Assembly (NCBI GenBank): GCA_038380795.1
Contig: CM076259.1
Coordinates: 68,787,741 to 68,851,740 of the forward strand
DNA length: 64,000 nt
From: Pyrocephalus nanus
Taxonomy: Eukaryota > Chordata > Aves > Passeriformes > Tyrannidae
Direction of reading: 5' to 3'
Below, piece after piece: positions 24,001 to 39,000 of the stretch. The notes beneath the pieces were generated by a model. That model had not been told where the DNA came from, ran no database searches, and was given only the letters and a program-made list of their open reading frames with translations. How positions within the stretch are numbered: position 1 is the first letter of the stretch; every line of letters starts with the position of its first letter. A program made the translations under genes and the position numbers.

Positions 24001-27000
24001 GCCAAAAATGCTTTTAGATCCACGGTGCCTTGCCAATAGACCTAACAGTTTTCTATTTTAAGTAGAGCTGGAAGTAATAGGGCTTTATCATCCTGCAAAA
24101 CTTAAGTTTTAGAAGTTTTCTTGTTCCACATTGAGAAAATGGAAGTCACTGAAAATTCATCAGGAGAAAGGGTAAACAAAGAGCAAACAACTACCACCAA
24201 CCTGTCTGATTTACCTCAGAAATGGGAGGCAAGTGGAGGTCTTTGATAAAAATCAGAGCAAGAAACTTACCTCTATTTGCCTTTCAGACCTGTGTCCCAA
24301 CTACATGATGTTATGGAATTCTGGTGAAGGTCTACTCTTAAAAATGTTTTGAGGAAAAAAAATAAAAAGCTAATCAATCAGCATCATCAGTTTAAAAATT
24401 GTGTAAAAATCCCTGAGATGGCTGAAATATCAATTTTATTGACATACATGACATTTTTCAGCAGGTTTTAATGGATACGAACAAAGAAAAAACAACTCAA
24501 GACTATGATAAAAGGAAAGTTTTTTATTGACCACTGAAGAAGGGTAATTATACTTTTCCTGTGATGTAAGAGGTAGAGTCTGTGTTACAAAGGGATCATT
24601 CACCTGCCATTAGTGTTTCCTCTGCTGTAAAGCAAAGTCCACTAAAACAATTTAAGTTTTGCTATTCAGCTCCAGTGTCATTATGCACAAAATGAAATAC
24701 ACTTGGGATACGGGGATTGAATACTGACAAATCCTTTAAAAAGAAAAATTTCTTATGAATTTTATTTAGTTAATTTAGTCAGTTGTTTAAGCATGAATCC
24801 ATACCTGACAAATGAAACAATGGTTGTGACAGTAAATGACAAAGATCCAATTCAGTACCTGTTTTAAATTGCACTAGAGACTCATTCAGGAACTTTTTCA
24901 AAAATTACCTTCTGAAAACTTCTGAATAAAGCACATCGGAACAACTGTACTGGCAAATTAATGTACCTGCATGGAAACTTTTAATTCTAGTGACATTGTT
25001 GGGCTCTGATGCTTATGCTTTCAATTCTGATTTCATAATCAAGACATTTATTGCAAGCCCTGTTCAGTGTGTGAAGCCCAGCTGAAAGACCTGTTTGATA
25101 TTACCAAAGTTTGCTATCAGAGCTGAAAGAACATTAAAAAAATGTCTTGATGTTAGGTGTGGTCTGAATATTGACCAGACTGATGACCACAAGGATGAAA
25201 GTTACCTTAAAAATTCCGCTAACAACACTAGAATGGGAGAGACTTCCCACCACCTGAAAGATGCATCTGGAATTTGAAAGAATGAAGTTTGACATGCGTC
25301 AAAACATCAACCTGAAGAAAGCTAGTAAATAGGTTAACTCCCACACTTTGAAAGGAGACATAGCAGCACAAATGCAAAATGAGGTAGGAAGGTAACTTTC
25401 TAAGTAACTATTTGACAGAACTGGTACTGGCCATTTGTGCTAGAAGTGTCAGGCTAAAGGAAACAACAAAAAAGGTATTGTAAGATATAAGATGTTTTAG
25501 AAGACACAAGATAGTTTTTCTGCTCTAGTTAGTGCTACTGAGACTTGTAATCTAGTACCCAGTTCTAAGCTTTACTGCTTCAGAAAACCATAGACACTGG
25601 AGACCCCTGAGAGCAGAGCAAAAGTAAATAAACAGAACTTTACTTTTTCTCTCAAGTTACACTTATCTAGAAGAACTGGACAAATTCAGTCTATAAGACA
25701 TAACTAGGAATGAATGGGTACAGGTAGGGCGAAGCAAAATTGCTAAATTTAATGTGCTGAAGGGTTTCTTCCAGGACAAGTTTTTTGTTGCATATACTTA
25801 AATTCTTGTAGCACACCACTGGGCCCAAAGTAAAACCAAAACTGAATATAACAGAATCAGGGTACAGACATACAAACTCCTGAAGCATTTAAACTCTTCC
25901 TAGCCTAGGTTAAGCCTGATTCAGCTCATGTCCTAAATCCTATGCACAGTTCTAGAGTTAGCATGGGTCAAAGATAATTCCCAATAGGCAGGCAGGATGT
26001 GATACTGGAGATTAAAAAAATAATTTAAAAAAACTAATAGCAGAGACATAGACAGGCAAATCTAGCTGGTATATGGGTTGCAAGACAGATCTTGAAACTG
26101 TCAAATTTCTAATAACATTTGGCTACATCTGTGCCTCTAAAGAAGAAAATGACAGGCTATAGTTTTAGGTAACACTGGTAAAAGATGGAAAAATAACTGG
26201 CTTGCAATAAAGACTAATTGTTCACACCCCTGCCCCTCAGACATCTTATTTTTTCTGACCATGGTAAAGCACGCACAAGCTAGAAGAAAGGGAAATTCTC
26301 TCCACTGGGGAGTTTACCTAGTACCAGTAAAGCAAAAATAAATTTATATTATCTGGTCTTTTCTAGCTCTTCTTTTCTAGGATTTACTTAGTAAATTTAT
26401 TTAGTTTTCAAGTTTGCCATACATGCCAATTCACTCTTGAATCTCATGGGAAAAGATATTCTATGCCATAAAAGCAATTGCCAAGACCTTAAACAGGGCC
26501 CTATCTTATTAGGAACTTCAGGGCAGAATGTACTTTTATGTATTCACAGCCCAAGGATCAGGCATCTTCTTTTCTGTTGTCTCAAATGAAAAGCAGTCTG
26601 GCAAGTAAGCTCTTCTATAAGGATGAATTTTATCTTCCAGCAGGTGAGTTGTGAACTAGAACAAAATCCAGAGAGCAATCCTCCTCATATTACGCAGGTG
26701 CCTCCAAATCCACTTCCTCAAAAGCTCTGTATAAACCTTTGCCCAATACTGCTATTAACTTTTTACTTTTTAAACCAATGACAGAGAAACGGTAGAAAGC
26801 TAATGAAAGAAAGGAACACAACTTTAAAAATATCAATATATTGCTTCAAAAAGTACTCCCAAGGAACAAACCTTACAACACAGCTCTAAGCAGTATGGCA
26901 AAGTTTCTGCTTTTTGAGGGCATTGCCATTGGTGTTTTAACTCTTTATGACAGAATATTAAACACAGGTGTCAGTTCTGGTAATGATGGTCTCATGCTGC

Positions 27001-30000
27001 AGAAGCTTAATTGTACATATGTTGCTGGACACAAAGCTATCAGGAACGTTCCTTGAGTAGGGAGCCTAACCCCACAAAACAAACCTCGAAGGCAGTAAAA
27101 GGAAGAACAAAACAAACCCAAACACAAGCAACCAGAACATCTGCACTTAGTAAGAGACCTTCTACTTTGACCATATACCAGATTTAGAAATTTGCCAGTA
27201 ATAACTTAACTGTAGAAAGAAACTAATGAATTCACTCCTTCAATACTGGCCAGGTAACACAAGGAACAGTAGTTGTAGTCAAGTCACATTCCTTCACGCT
27301 AGACTTGCTGCTATTCTCTAAGATGCATTTCTCACCCACTTGCTGCTATTTTCTAAGTCACATTTTTCACCCAAGTCCATGAGGATAAAAATTCCAAAGT
27401 CTACCTGGAGACACATATGCAACACCATGTACACCACCACAGTTTTGGGTTGAAGTCCTACAACAGTTAAACAGTCTATAAATAAAATATGGTAGCTTTT
27501 AAAATATTCACGTACTTTTGGGGTGATCTACTATCAACTTCAGCCTTTAGTCGCAAATTCTCTCTTAAAAGGTTATTGTTTTCCATGCTCAGTTTCTTAT
27601 TTGCCTAAGGAAAAGAAATGGAAAAAAATAAGTATACAGTAAAACAGAAATGACTTCCAATATTTATAGGACAAGCTGTTTCTCCTTTTTAAAGAGACAG
27701 AACTAGAAATGTGAAGGCAGGAAACAGCCTTCAGACAGGGACACCACTTAAAAATCACCATGGGAAATGGTTTGCAAAACTGAATAGTGAACAGACATTT
27801 TTTATTTATATTCCCAAAATACATTGCAAGTGTCCTATCTAGGGAAATAAACACAGCAATGTTAGTTAGCACAGAAAGTCATTAAGGAGATGTACTAATG
27901 GCAATTCCATGTTTTTTTTTTCCACATGACTAAATACGTTAAGTACATTAACATTACAATGTGCAGGTATCAGCAAAACTAATGTTGAACAGCTTCCCCC
28001 ATTCCAAATTAGAGCAACATTACTTTGTGGGTTTTTTGGCTTGTTTTTAAAGCATAGTTATCCTGTGGATGTAAATGCACTGCGACAAGCTATTTGCAGT
28101 CCTTCTTCACTTTATTCCAGGACGTTGTGATTAAGATTCCTGATTCACAACCCTTCTTACTCCTTGAATTGAGGTCAATTCCTTCTTCTCAGTTCAGCAG
28201 ACATCCTTCTTAACAAGACACTTTATATGAAGAGAAGTTTTCCTGCCCCCCTGTTTCAGAACAATGAATGCCACCATCCTAACAACCAGAATATACTCTT
28301 TGCACTTCATAGTCTGCTGAATCTCTGTATGCTAAAAACAGCACCACTAGTCCAGGACTTGTAACTCATAACCTCAATTAGATAACACTTCCACCGCATA
28401 ATAAAAGTATGATGTAGAGTTAGATCCGAAGAAGGAGGTATGCAACTGGGCTCAGGAGTGAAAGGTACTTTTTTAAAAGCATCAAACAGTGCAAGAAGAG
28501 AGGCAGAAAACTTTAAATGCTTAGACAAATATCCCTAGCAATCTTTCCAGGTGAGGGGTAGGGAGAACAGAGAGAAAAAAAATAAACTAACGCCCTGCTT
28601 CCCCAACACCAAATATTCCTAAGGGCAAAAAGAATAACTAGAGACCTTTGGTAAAGAAGACAAGCGAGTGGTGAGCCCAGGCCTTGGGTGCCTGAGTGTC
28701 ACCTACTTAGTATTTAAAAAATAAGAGCACAAAAAACTACCCTGAAAGTAATGAGTAAGAATTCAGGAAACCTTAGTTCCAAAGAAGTTCCATTTGACAA
28801 TATGGCCAAGACCTTTTTCTCTTTCCAGAGACAGTTCCCCCAACCACATAGTCAAGTAAAACATTTTGTGACTTGTGTAGCCTTGGTAGGCAGGGCATCC
28901 ACCTGGCACGCAGCAAGGCAGGACTGAACGTCTTTGGTGTCCTTCCTCCAGAGTGCTTGGCCCTCCAAGCCAGTAATCTGCAAGGGATCCTAACTTGCAG
29001 TATGATGTCTAGATTAATAAGCTCACGTAACTGCATTTTTAATGAGTATACTTTGTCCAGTATTTCTACTATTGGGTTTGTTTCACCACTCCCATACTTG
29101 TTATGACTCCACTGCACTCAAAGCATTAATGCCTACTTTGGGCATTCCTACATTTGTCTGCTCTAGGACATTAAACGATAAAAGTGGTTGCTATTTCCTG
29201 ACTCAGTCTGGTTTTGAAAAAGAAATTGATGGCAAGCACATTTGCGGAGGGACCGTGTCTCACTAGCAAGCAATGTACAGTTGAAACTCCTGGGACAGGC
29301 ACTTTCATGGATAAGAAGGTTTCTGTTTTCAGACTGTGTGTGCGTGGGAAAGAGGTCTAGCTGTTCAGACTGAACTGCTCAGTGCATGCTTACAACGGAG
29401 ACAAGGTTTAAAAGGAGAGCTTATGGAATTGAGCAGCTATTGAAGAGGGAAAAGATGGGAAGAGCATTGGACTCAATGATCTTAAAGGTCTTTTCTGACC
29501 TAAATGATTCTCAGACAACAGTTTAGCTTGTTCTCTAAAACCCATCTAAACCTCTATTTGTTTCTAACCCTTAACCAAATTCAGAGATTCCATAAACTTA
29601 AACCCTTTTTCTTGTTAAGACTGAAGTTACACTGAAAAAAATACCCAAACAAACCTTTCTTTCAGTTCCTGCTGTATTCTTCTTTTTACTTACTTAGGCA
29701 AAAAGTTAGAAACCAAAAAAAAATAGGCAGACAAGAACTTCTTGCTGTGAATCCTCTTTTGCCATCTACGACTGATTCTGAAGCTCCTGGGGTCCTAGAA
29801 GTGTCCTATTAACTACAGAATGGCAGAACAGTATAATGTGTGCCTCCGAGTCTGTAGCATATAAGTGTGAACACTGTTAATACTCAAAAAGTTAAAAAAA
29901 GAGTCCTAAACACATCACACTTCGTTTTTGCAGGAAGTAACTCAGGATTGTTAATAGAAAAAAATAAAGGCAGCATTTTGAATAAATGCAAGTCCAGTTC

Positions 30001-33000
30001 TTTCTACCTTGATTTCAAATTAATTTTGAAATTTCAGTCTTCTTCAATTTTTGAGGTGATCCTTCTTGTGCCCACAGGTATATTTTGCAAGATATTTTTA
30101 CTTATATATATTTTCACAGGTCTATGTCCTGCATCCCTGCTTCTGCAGTATCAGATTTTTTTTATATTACATCAAGATGCATAAAAAGGCTGCAGGTTTC
30201 CAGTAAAGGATCTTCTGGTCATAAAATGCTGAAGCTTGTCTATTTTTGGTCAAAGGGTCAAGTTACTCTGTCTCAGCAAATTGCACCAAAAATATCGGCT
30301 AGCAGGGAGGGCAATAGTGCAAAATCTGCCTCAGCCAACTGTACTGTGTTTGCCCACTGAACGTTGTAAAATAGATATATTATATAGATTATTGCAAGCC
30401 TGAAAAATCTGGTCATCAATACTGTTGACAAGTGCTACTGTAATCCAATTACCCAGTCATAGAGTGACGGAGGAGTTGAAGAGCAGTCACATATAGGACT
30501 CACTAGAACAAGCAATAACATCTGACACTTGCAAGGCCTATATGGAAATACTATGATACAACAACAGTCACTGGAATTCAATTTTTTTTCTTTCTTTTGG
30601 ATCTGTGAAGTACCCAGAGGTCATGCTAGCTCTCACTCCCATTTAATTAACACAAAACAGTTACACTACAAGATAGCTGAAGAAATGTGTTTATTGCATT
30701 TATTACCTCCTTTAGCTTTTCCACATTATCCATCAGTTTTTCATACATATCCTTGGCAGCTTTCAGCTTTTTGCTCCATTCCTCTGCTGTTTCTGGGCCA
30801 CTGGTACTCGCTTCATTTGCTGACAGGCTAGTTTCCTCATTTTGGCAAGACAAAGCTGATGCTGTAGGATCCAGAAGAGATTTCAGCTGTGTCTGTAAGC
30901 TGAGATTTTTACCTCTCAGATCTTCTACTTCTTTTTGCAGGGATTCTATTTCATCCTAAAGGTGTCAGAAATTCACAGAAATTAAAATAATTTGTGAGAT
31001 TAATTGAATAATACTGAGAAGTTTCCATAGCACTTCAGAAACATGGGTTCTGGCAAGCCCAGATGCATGCCTTCACTTACATATATATCTAAGTATGCTT
31101 ATGTATCATGCTCTAGGCAGCATTTTAATCAACCTGCACACTCAAGCATAGTGAAGATTTTAGTGAAGGGAATCCCTTGACTACATAAAGGACCCTGAAC
31201 AAACTGGCGGGCAGACCAAAAGCTTCAAAGCATTCAGCAACATGAATTATTAGGGCACTCTGTGGGAGGATTTCCTGTATCAGGAGTGTTCTTAAGGCTG
31301 TCCTCTGCTGACTCATTTGCTGTTTTATAAGTGTTTCTCTCATATCATTTGGAAACATCACATGTTCAGATGCTGAAAGCCTCAAGACTCAAAATGGACA
31401 GAACACTGCCTGAAAAAGGCTGCTCCAGCTACACCAAAGTAGCAACACCTTAGGAAATACTCTCAAAATGCAAGGAACAGAGCTCTTAGCTGTAGCAGTC
31501 TGAAGCTACAAGAAACAAAAACTTTCAAAAAGTTTGTTAAAGGGATAAAAGAAATAATTTATCCTGAAAATGTGTCTTCTACATTGTTCACCAACTTGAA
31601 TACCTGAGTTGTTCATGGTCAGACTACTAAAGGTAGTATATATAGCATATATAGCATTGACACAAATTCAAGGCATATTTTCACTAATAATCAAGCCTGC
31701 CTCTGCCCCTATCATGGGTACAGCCATTTTAAATTCAGGGTTTTTTTAGAGATCTATGTTATCCTTCTGCCTGGCAAGGTTATGGAGCAGATCATCCCAA
31801 ATGCAATCACACAACAGCTACAGGATGGACAGAGGATCAGACTCAGCCAGCACAGGTTTAGGAAGGGCAGGTCCTGTCTGATCAACCTGATGTCCTTTAA
31901 TGACCAGGTGACCCACCTGGTGGATGAGGGGAAGGCTGTGGATGTGTCTATCTGGACTTCAGCAAAGCCTTTGACACTATCTCCCATAATACACTCCTGA
32001 AAAAGCTGGCAGCCCATGGCTTGGACAGGGGCACTCTGTGCTGGGTTAAGAACTGGCTGGAGGGCCGGGCACAGAGAGTGCTGGTGAACGGGGCTGCATC
32101 TAGTTGGCGGTCGATCACCAGTGGTGTCCCCCAGGGATCAGTGCTGGGCCCAGTCCTGTTTAATATCTTTACTGATTGATCTGGATGGGGGGATTGAGTG
32201 TACCATTAGCAAATTTGCAGATGACACCAAGTTGAGGGGGAGTGTTGATCTGCTGGAAGGCAGGAGGGCTCTTCAGAGGGACCTGGACAAGCTGGAGAGT
32301 TGGGCTGATTCCAATGGGATGAGGTTCAACAAGGCCAAGTGCCGGGTCCTGCACTTTGGCCACAACAACCCCCTGCAGCGCTACAGTCTGGGCACAGAGT
32401 GGCTGGAGAGTAGCCAGGCGGAAAGGGACCTGGGAGTTCGGATTGACAGGAAGCTGAACATGAGCCAGCAGTGTGCCCAGGTGGCCAAGAAGGCCAATGG
32501 CATCCTGGCCTGCATCAAGAACAGTGTGGCCAGCAGGAGCAGGGAAGTGATTCCTCCCCTGTGCTCAGCACTGGTGAGGCCACACCTGGAGTGCTGTGTT
32601 CAGTTCTGGGCCTCTCAGTTCGGGAAGAAGACTGAGGTTCCGGAGCAGGTCCAGAAAAGAGCAACCAAGCTGGTGAAGGGACTTGAGCAGAAGTCCTATG
32701 AGGAGAGGCTGAGGGAGCTGGGGTTGTTTAGTCTGGAGAAGAGGAGGCTCAGGGGTGACCTCATCACTCTCTACAACTGCCTGAAAGGAGGTTGTAGCCA
32801 GGTGGGCGTCACTCTCTTCTTCCAGGCAACCAGCAGTAGGACAAGAGGGCATGATCTTAAGCTCTGCCAGGGGAGGTTTATGTTGGATATTAGGAAGAAA
32901 TTTTTTACAGAGAGAGTAATCAGATGTTGGAATGGCCTGCCCAGGGAGGTGGTAGATTTACCGTCCCTGAAGGTTTTTAAGATAAGACTGGAGATGGCAC

Positions 33001-36000
33001 TTAGTGCCATGGTCTAGTAACCACAGCAGTGTTGGATCAAGGGTTGGACTTGATGATCTCAGAGGTCTTTTCCAATTCAGTTGATTCTACGAATCTATGA
33101 TTCAATGCCTAGCTGTCTGAATTTAGAGTCAATTCAATAGAAGGGAAGGAAATCTCTTTCTCCTGACTTCTCTCATACAGGACAAAAGAATGTGAGCTAT
33201 AGGCAAGCTTGTTATAAAAGATAGTTTTTACTTTTCCAGTGTTAAAGATATATAGAGTCCATTTCCCTTCCCTCATTCTCATCCCCTAGACAGGTTTTCT
33301 TCAAAAATATGTGATGTCTTCACACTGCTGCTACTAAAGGAACAACAGCTGAGAAAACAAACTATGCATATTCCTTATTAACAGCTTCTCATCTTCTTCC
33401 CAAGACAGTATTTTTCCAGCAGGAGAGTTAAGCATTCGAGCTCCACTTTGAAGCATTTACTCACTTTCAGAACACAGTGAAACAATAACGCTAAAAATTA
33501 ACCTATGCCAGAAGGCTACAGTGGACAATATTCTTTAAGAAGGAATTTAGTCTCCCTGAGCAAGAGGGAATTACTTCAAAAAATGTCTGCATTTGTATTG
33601 AAGTAAAAACAAAAAGCTCCCAAACCCAGTATGCATAAAGAAAACCCTCCCATACCACCTGGTGGTAGAATTTCCACAAAACTAAAGAATTAGCTGTACT
33701 CGACTATCTGTAGCCTAGAAAGACTATTACCATGACTTCAGTGGGGCCACTTCAAGCACCAGCAAATGCTGTCTTGTAACCTGAGTTAAAAGGTGGGATT
33801 TTAATGCAGCTGAATTTAACATAGATACAGTATAAACCTTTACTCAAATTAAACCCAGCAGGACTCAAAGCAAAAGGACCATTTGTATGCAGGAATTTAA
33901 CAGCTGCAGTTCATCTGGAAAGTCTCAACACCCCCCTGTCCTTACCTCATATTCTTTGTGGAGCAATTCAAGCCTTGTTTTACGTAGGTGTTTCCTGACT
34001 GCCGGACTAAATATAGGATCACTTTCACTTGTTCCTCCTAAAGCAACACAGGATGACAGAAGCACTGGTATTGTCTCTTCTTCAGTCAATTCAATACTAG
34101 TAATCCATCTTACAGCACTTTTCATATTATGAATGCAGCTAATATTGGACCAACTGTCTACCATGGGAGATTTAAAGTCCTTTCACTTTCAGAAAACATT
34201 CAACTTGAGTATCTACTAGTGGTGTTTAGAAGTCAAAATCCTGACTCACAGCAGGAAGAAAAATTTTAAATTTTTTAACTTTTTATTTTTGTTAACAGAA
34301 TCCTATCTTATTTAAGACAATACTATTAAAACAGAGCTGAAGGGAGGGGGTGAAATATCAAGCCTACATTTAATTAGTACAAGACAGTGTAAGTAGTTAA
34401 AGAGATTGTTCAGATATATTTTTCTCTCAGAATGAAATAGCAGAGCTGACATCTTACATTAAATAAAGACTGCAGTATTTCCTAGCTCTGGAAGTTCAGA
34501 TTCTCATTCAAATGCTGTAGCTTTGTCATATTTCTGTGCTAAGAATAATTTTCTTAAAAATAAAGCAAAAGGGAGGAAGTGACAAACAAAACAAACTAAA
34601 TAAACAAACAGAAAGTAAAAAATGCCACACACTCATTCAAGATTCTGCATTGAAGGTATGGTATTTCTCAGCTAAATGCTGTTCTCTTAGGTTAGCAGGT
34701 TGCAATGCATAGGTGCAGTACTTCAAGTGAGAATACATTGTTTCCAGTTAAGGGCCCATCCAATCAAGATTTAAAAAAACCTCAATACAGGTGTGGGGTA
34801 TGATTACTATTGAATAATCTAAGACTTAATATACACATTGTCTTTGGAACTGTAACCTAGTAGCTATTATTATTATATTTCTGGAAAGATTTAAAGTTAA
34901 TTCTTCCTTAGATGCTGGTAAAAAACACACAGGCAAAAAGGTATCCAGATATCTTTGGACCCAAAGCAATTTCCTCCAGCAGTAAATACCAGAAAGTTAC
35001 TTTAAAGCGTATAGTTGTCCTTACCTATAATTTCCTTGCAGGGGTTGTCGGGTGTGATGGGAATCCTGCAGGCTGGGCACTGATTATTATTCTTCAGCCA
35101 CACTTCAATACAAATGGAACAGAAGACATGGTTGTTCACACAGATAACTGGGTGACGGACCTTTTAGTATTAAGGGGGGGAAAAAAAACCCAAACAGAAA
35201 ACCACTATGAATACTTTAAAACTCAGGTAACAAAATACAAAAATCCACAACTACATCTCTCAATGCAAGTCTGGTCTTGAAGGAAAGTGACAGTGTTGTT
35301 CCACAGGACTAGCTAGGAGTGACCTCCTGACGCCAAACTTCGCTATTACTGAAGGCACCAAACCAAGGTCCAAGAGCTCATTAACACACAATGTGGGAGC
35401 AGCGCCCTTCCTTCATCCCACAACCTCCAAGAACTACAGCCAACTGCTCCAGTGAAATGCATTAGCCTCCCGAGGCAGTAGGAGACCAAAAGACCCACAT
35501 TTACTGATTTTCAAAAGTAAGGGAAAGAGGGATTTCTCCTGGCAACAACCAACACTTTGCCTTGAAAGAGGTGTCATTGAAACGTATAGCGTTACAGATT
35601 AACTTTAGCCTGCACATAATCAGGTTCATGGAAATCAGCTTTAAAAAGGATCAGGGCCAAAACCACAGAGCTGAAACATGAACCAGCAATCACTAATTCA
35701 AGCCTCCTGCTAGATATGCATTGCTACTAAATAAGTCATTACCCAAGAATGGGGCAGCTAACTGAAGGATTAAATATTCCAATCAGACACAGATTCTTTC
35801 AAGAAGCTTTCGCTCCCCTTCTGAAACAGCAGGGTAAACAAACTTATAGAAAATATTAATGGCAATGCATTATTCTCTCTTGTCATTTAACTATAAACCC
35901 TGTTTGAAAGTAAAAGTGCATAGAGGGACCAAATATGACGTGGAAGGAAAAGACTTCATGCCTTATTGCAGCTTCTGTTCCAGCTTACTGTAATGCACAC

Positions 36001-39000
36001 TCTCAGAATCTCTTATGTATTAACACTAGTATCTGTGTTAGGGGTCTTAAAAATAATTGTTTTTCCTCCACTCCTTCTTTGCCCAAGAAACATATTTTAA
36101 GACACAGAAGCATCAGTATATATTACTTCAGATTCTATTGTACTGCAATTAAAACTTAAGTTCAAGAGAATCCTTTCAACTGTAAACGAAGTCCTCATCA
36201 CCCCCCAAGATACTGCTCTTTCATTCTATATTCCTCTTCATTCTATTAGTAAAGTAGTCAAACTAAAAAGTAAAATGAAACGTTGGCAGGGGAAAGCATG
36301 GAAATGACAGCCAGTAATCACCTGGGCAAACAGACTAGATGTGTCCTGTTTTTTTACCACTGAAATACACTGATATGCACTGAAATACATGTGGATATGA
36401 ATTAAGGCCCAGGTCTGTCAGCTTCTTATCCAATTCACTACCTAAGCCTCTTACATGATTCACAATATTTTTAGGATCTCCAATAGGACAGTCCTGGGAG
36501 CCACAGGAATTATCTATACATAAACAGACGCTCAAGTTATTGTAGGTCTGAACGGAGAGGGACTGAACTTCACCTCTAAGGAGAGGATTTTTGTAATAAT
36601 CAATACTTTTTTGTGATTATTGCAAGCATTAGCACACCACTGCTTTGGAAAATTTTAACTATTAAAATTTTCATTGTTTTTAAAAATCTTGTTATTTACT
36701 GCTTTTCTTTAACAGAAAAAGAGCTTTCATACCAGCAGCTAGCACAACCCCCTCACACCCCTCCCCCCAAAAAAAAAACCCACCCCAAACCAGGGCTTTT
36801 TCTCTAGCCATACTTCCTTCTTACTCAGAAGCAGTCTGAGAACAGTTATATGGATGGTGATGCTAAGATACATAACAGAATAACATAAAATAATCCAAAC
36901 AGAAAAAGACATTTCAGGAGTGCAGGTCTTACCCCTGGAGAGCAAGAGACCCCCAGTTACCGCAAACCTGATACAGAAGCACATTTCTTGCAAGTGGATG
37001 ATTATTCCATATCTCCAGCAAAATAGTAAGTCACATTTATTACTCTCCAGGGTACAGTGCTTCTGATTTACACACCTTTACAGGTTTCAATCCAGGCCTG
37101 GGTTTTGTACTTTTGTTGGCTCAGGATCCACACAAAACAATCCAAATAAAAGCCCTACTGATATCACACAGTGGCTGAGGGTGCTGCTGCCCTTTGTGCA
37201 GTTCCTAAGCCACCAACTGTGAAAAGCCTGGGGGGTTGGGGGACCATGACATTCTCAAAAAGCATTTTACTTGAATTACAGCCCAGTTTCAGTTCCTTAA
37301 TTGACCATAATGTCTACAAAGACTACAGCTCATTTGAGAAGACTTGATCAGCTAGGTAATATTGAGCAATTTCCTCTTTCCTTCTGAGCAATTTTTCCCC
37401 TCCCACAAAATGCAATTCCTGTGCAGATCAAAATCAAATCCTGTATACACTTCTGGACCTTCAAGCAGGATTAACAGAGGAGTAGGCACATGGAAAAGCA
37501 GGCACACTGATACCAGTGAACAAATCCCCAGACATCTTACACAGTTTCAATCAACACAGAACTGTGTGCTTGGGCCCAAGCAAACTGTCAACACCAAAAC
37601 CAACAGGTCTGAGAGACCTTCAGACATTCTGAGACAAGTAAACATAACAGTCCAATGCAGATGGCTTCTGATATGGTTACTAATTATAAATATGGATACA
37701 TTAGAAGACAGCCCAGACCTTGTTAAAAGAATGTTCAAGTGACAAACATGAAATTGATCCAAGCAAATTAGCTCTTATTATAAACGGTTATTTACACATC
37801 CTGCCAATATACTTTCTGACACTGCTGAAGTTAACAAAAGGGGCTAATGTGTCCTTCCTGCCCAAGATTTCTGCTTTGTTAAAAACAATGTTACTGAACG
37901 ACTTTCTCTGCAGTATCTCTTTTTTTATCACCTTACCATTACACATAGTAAGTAATTTCTATTTTGCAGTCAGACCTTTGCAAATTTTTCAGGGATAGCA
38001 GGAAGTACATTCTGATTGCAGGCTGGGCCTTCTACTGGATTTGAAGCCTATGCTACAAACCACAGAAGCATCAGATTAAGTCAACTCTCCACAATACTCT
38101 CTGCTTCACCCTACAAGACAGGACAAAACTTACAAGACATTTTCCTTAATTTAAACTAAATAACTTTCTTACGCTAACCATACTCCTGAGAAGAGTTTTT
38201 TCTGATTAAGTTTTTCAATGAAATTCCAAGCTAGAGGCAAAGATGCGCATTAAGAGGAAAGGACGGTCAGAGCTGAGAACTTTGGCAAAATTTAAACAGC
38301 TTCACACATTTAAAACCAAAAGCATTCAAACACCTTTACTACAGGTAGCACCCATAGATTCACTGACATAATGTATTATCTCAGTGCAAGATAGCAAGAA
38401 AGAGTGTGGAAATCTCTTCCAGGACAAACTCAGGAACATCAATTCCTGACCAACTTTAGAAAAGAAGTAGAAGTATGAAACAATGCCTTGAAATAACCCA
38501 GTGGTTTTATAAAAAGATATGAATGAATGAATACCTGACCAATCTGTTACAAAGTAACTAGGATTGGATTCAAATTGAAAATACCTTGTTGGTTTGATTT
38601 TGCTCTACTCTCCTCTCTGCATTACAGGCACACTTCTGTTCTCCTCAATTTTCATTAAAGAGATAAATAGAAAAGGAGGGTAGGACAACAGCCTGGAAGT
38701 CTTGCTCAGCTTCCCCAGAGAAGCCAAGAAACGAGTAAACATGATTGCCAAAAGTAACTCTGTCAGAGTTAAGAAAAGACATGAGAAAAGTCTGATTACT
38801 TTCATTGTCAGTGCTACACCCACTTTATAAATCAGCGCGCCCGCGCCTGCTCTTTTGTCATCACTCCAGCAGAGAAGGTCTGGGAATAAAGACCAGGTGA
38901 GGCAGAAACAAACCAGTCATTAAATGCCCTGAGCAGAAACATAAAAGGCTATTTCTTCGCTTCTTACTGCTAGGCTTTAAGAGGTTAGTTTTGTTTTGGA

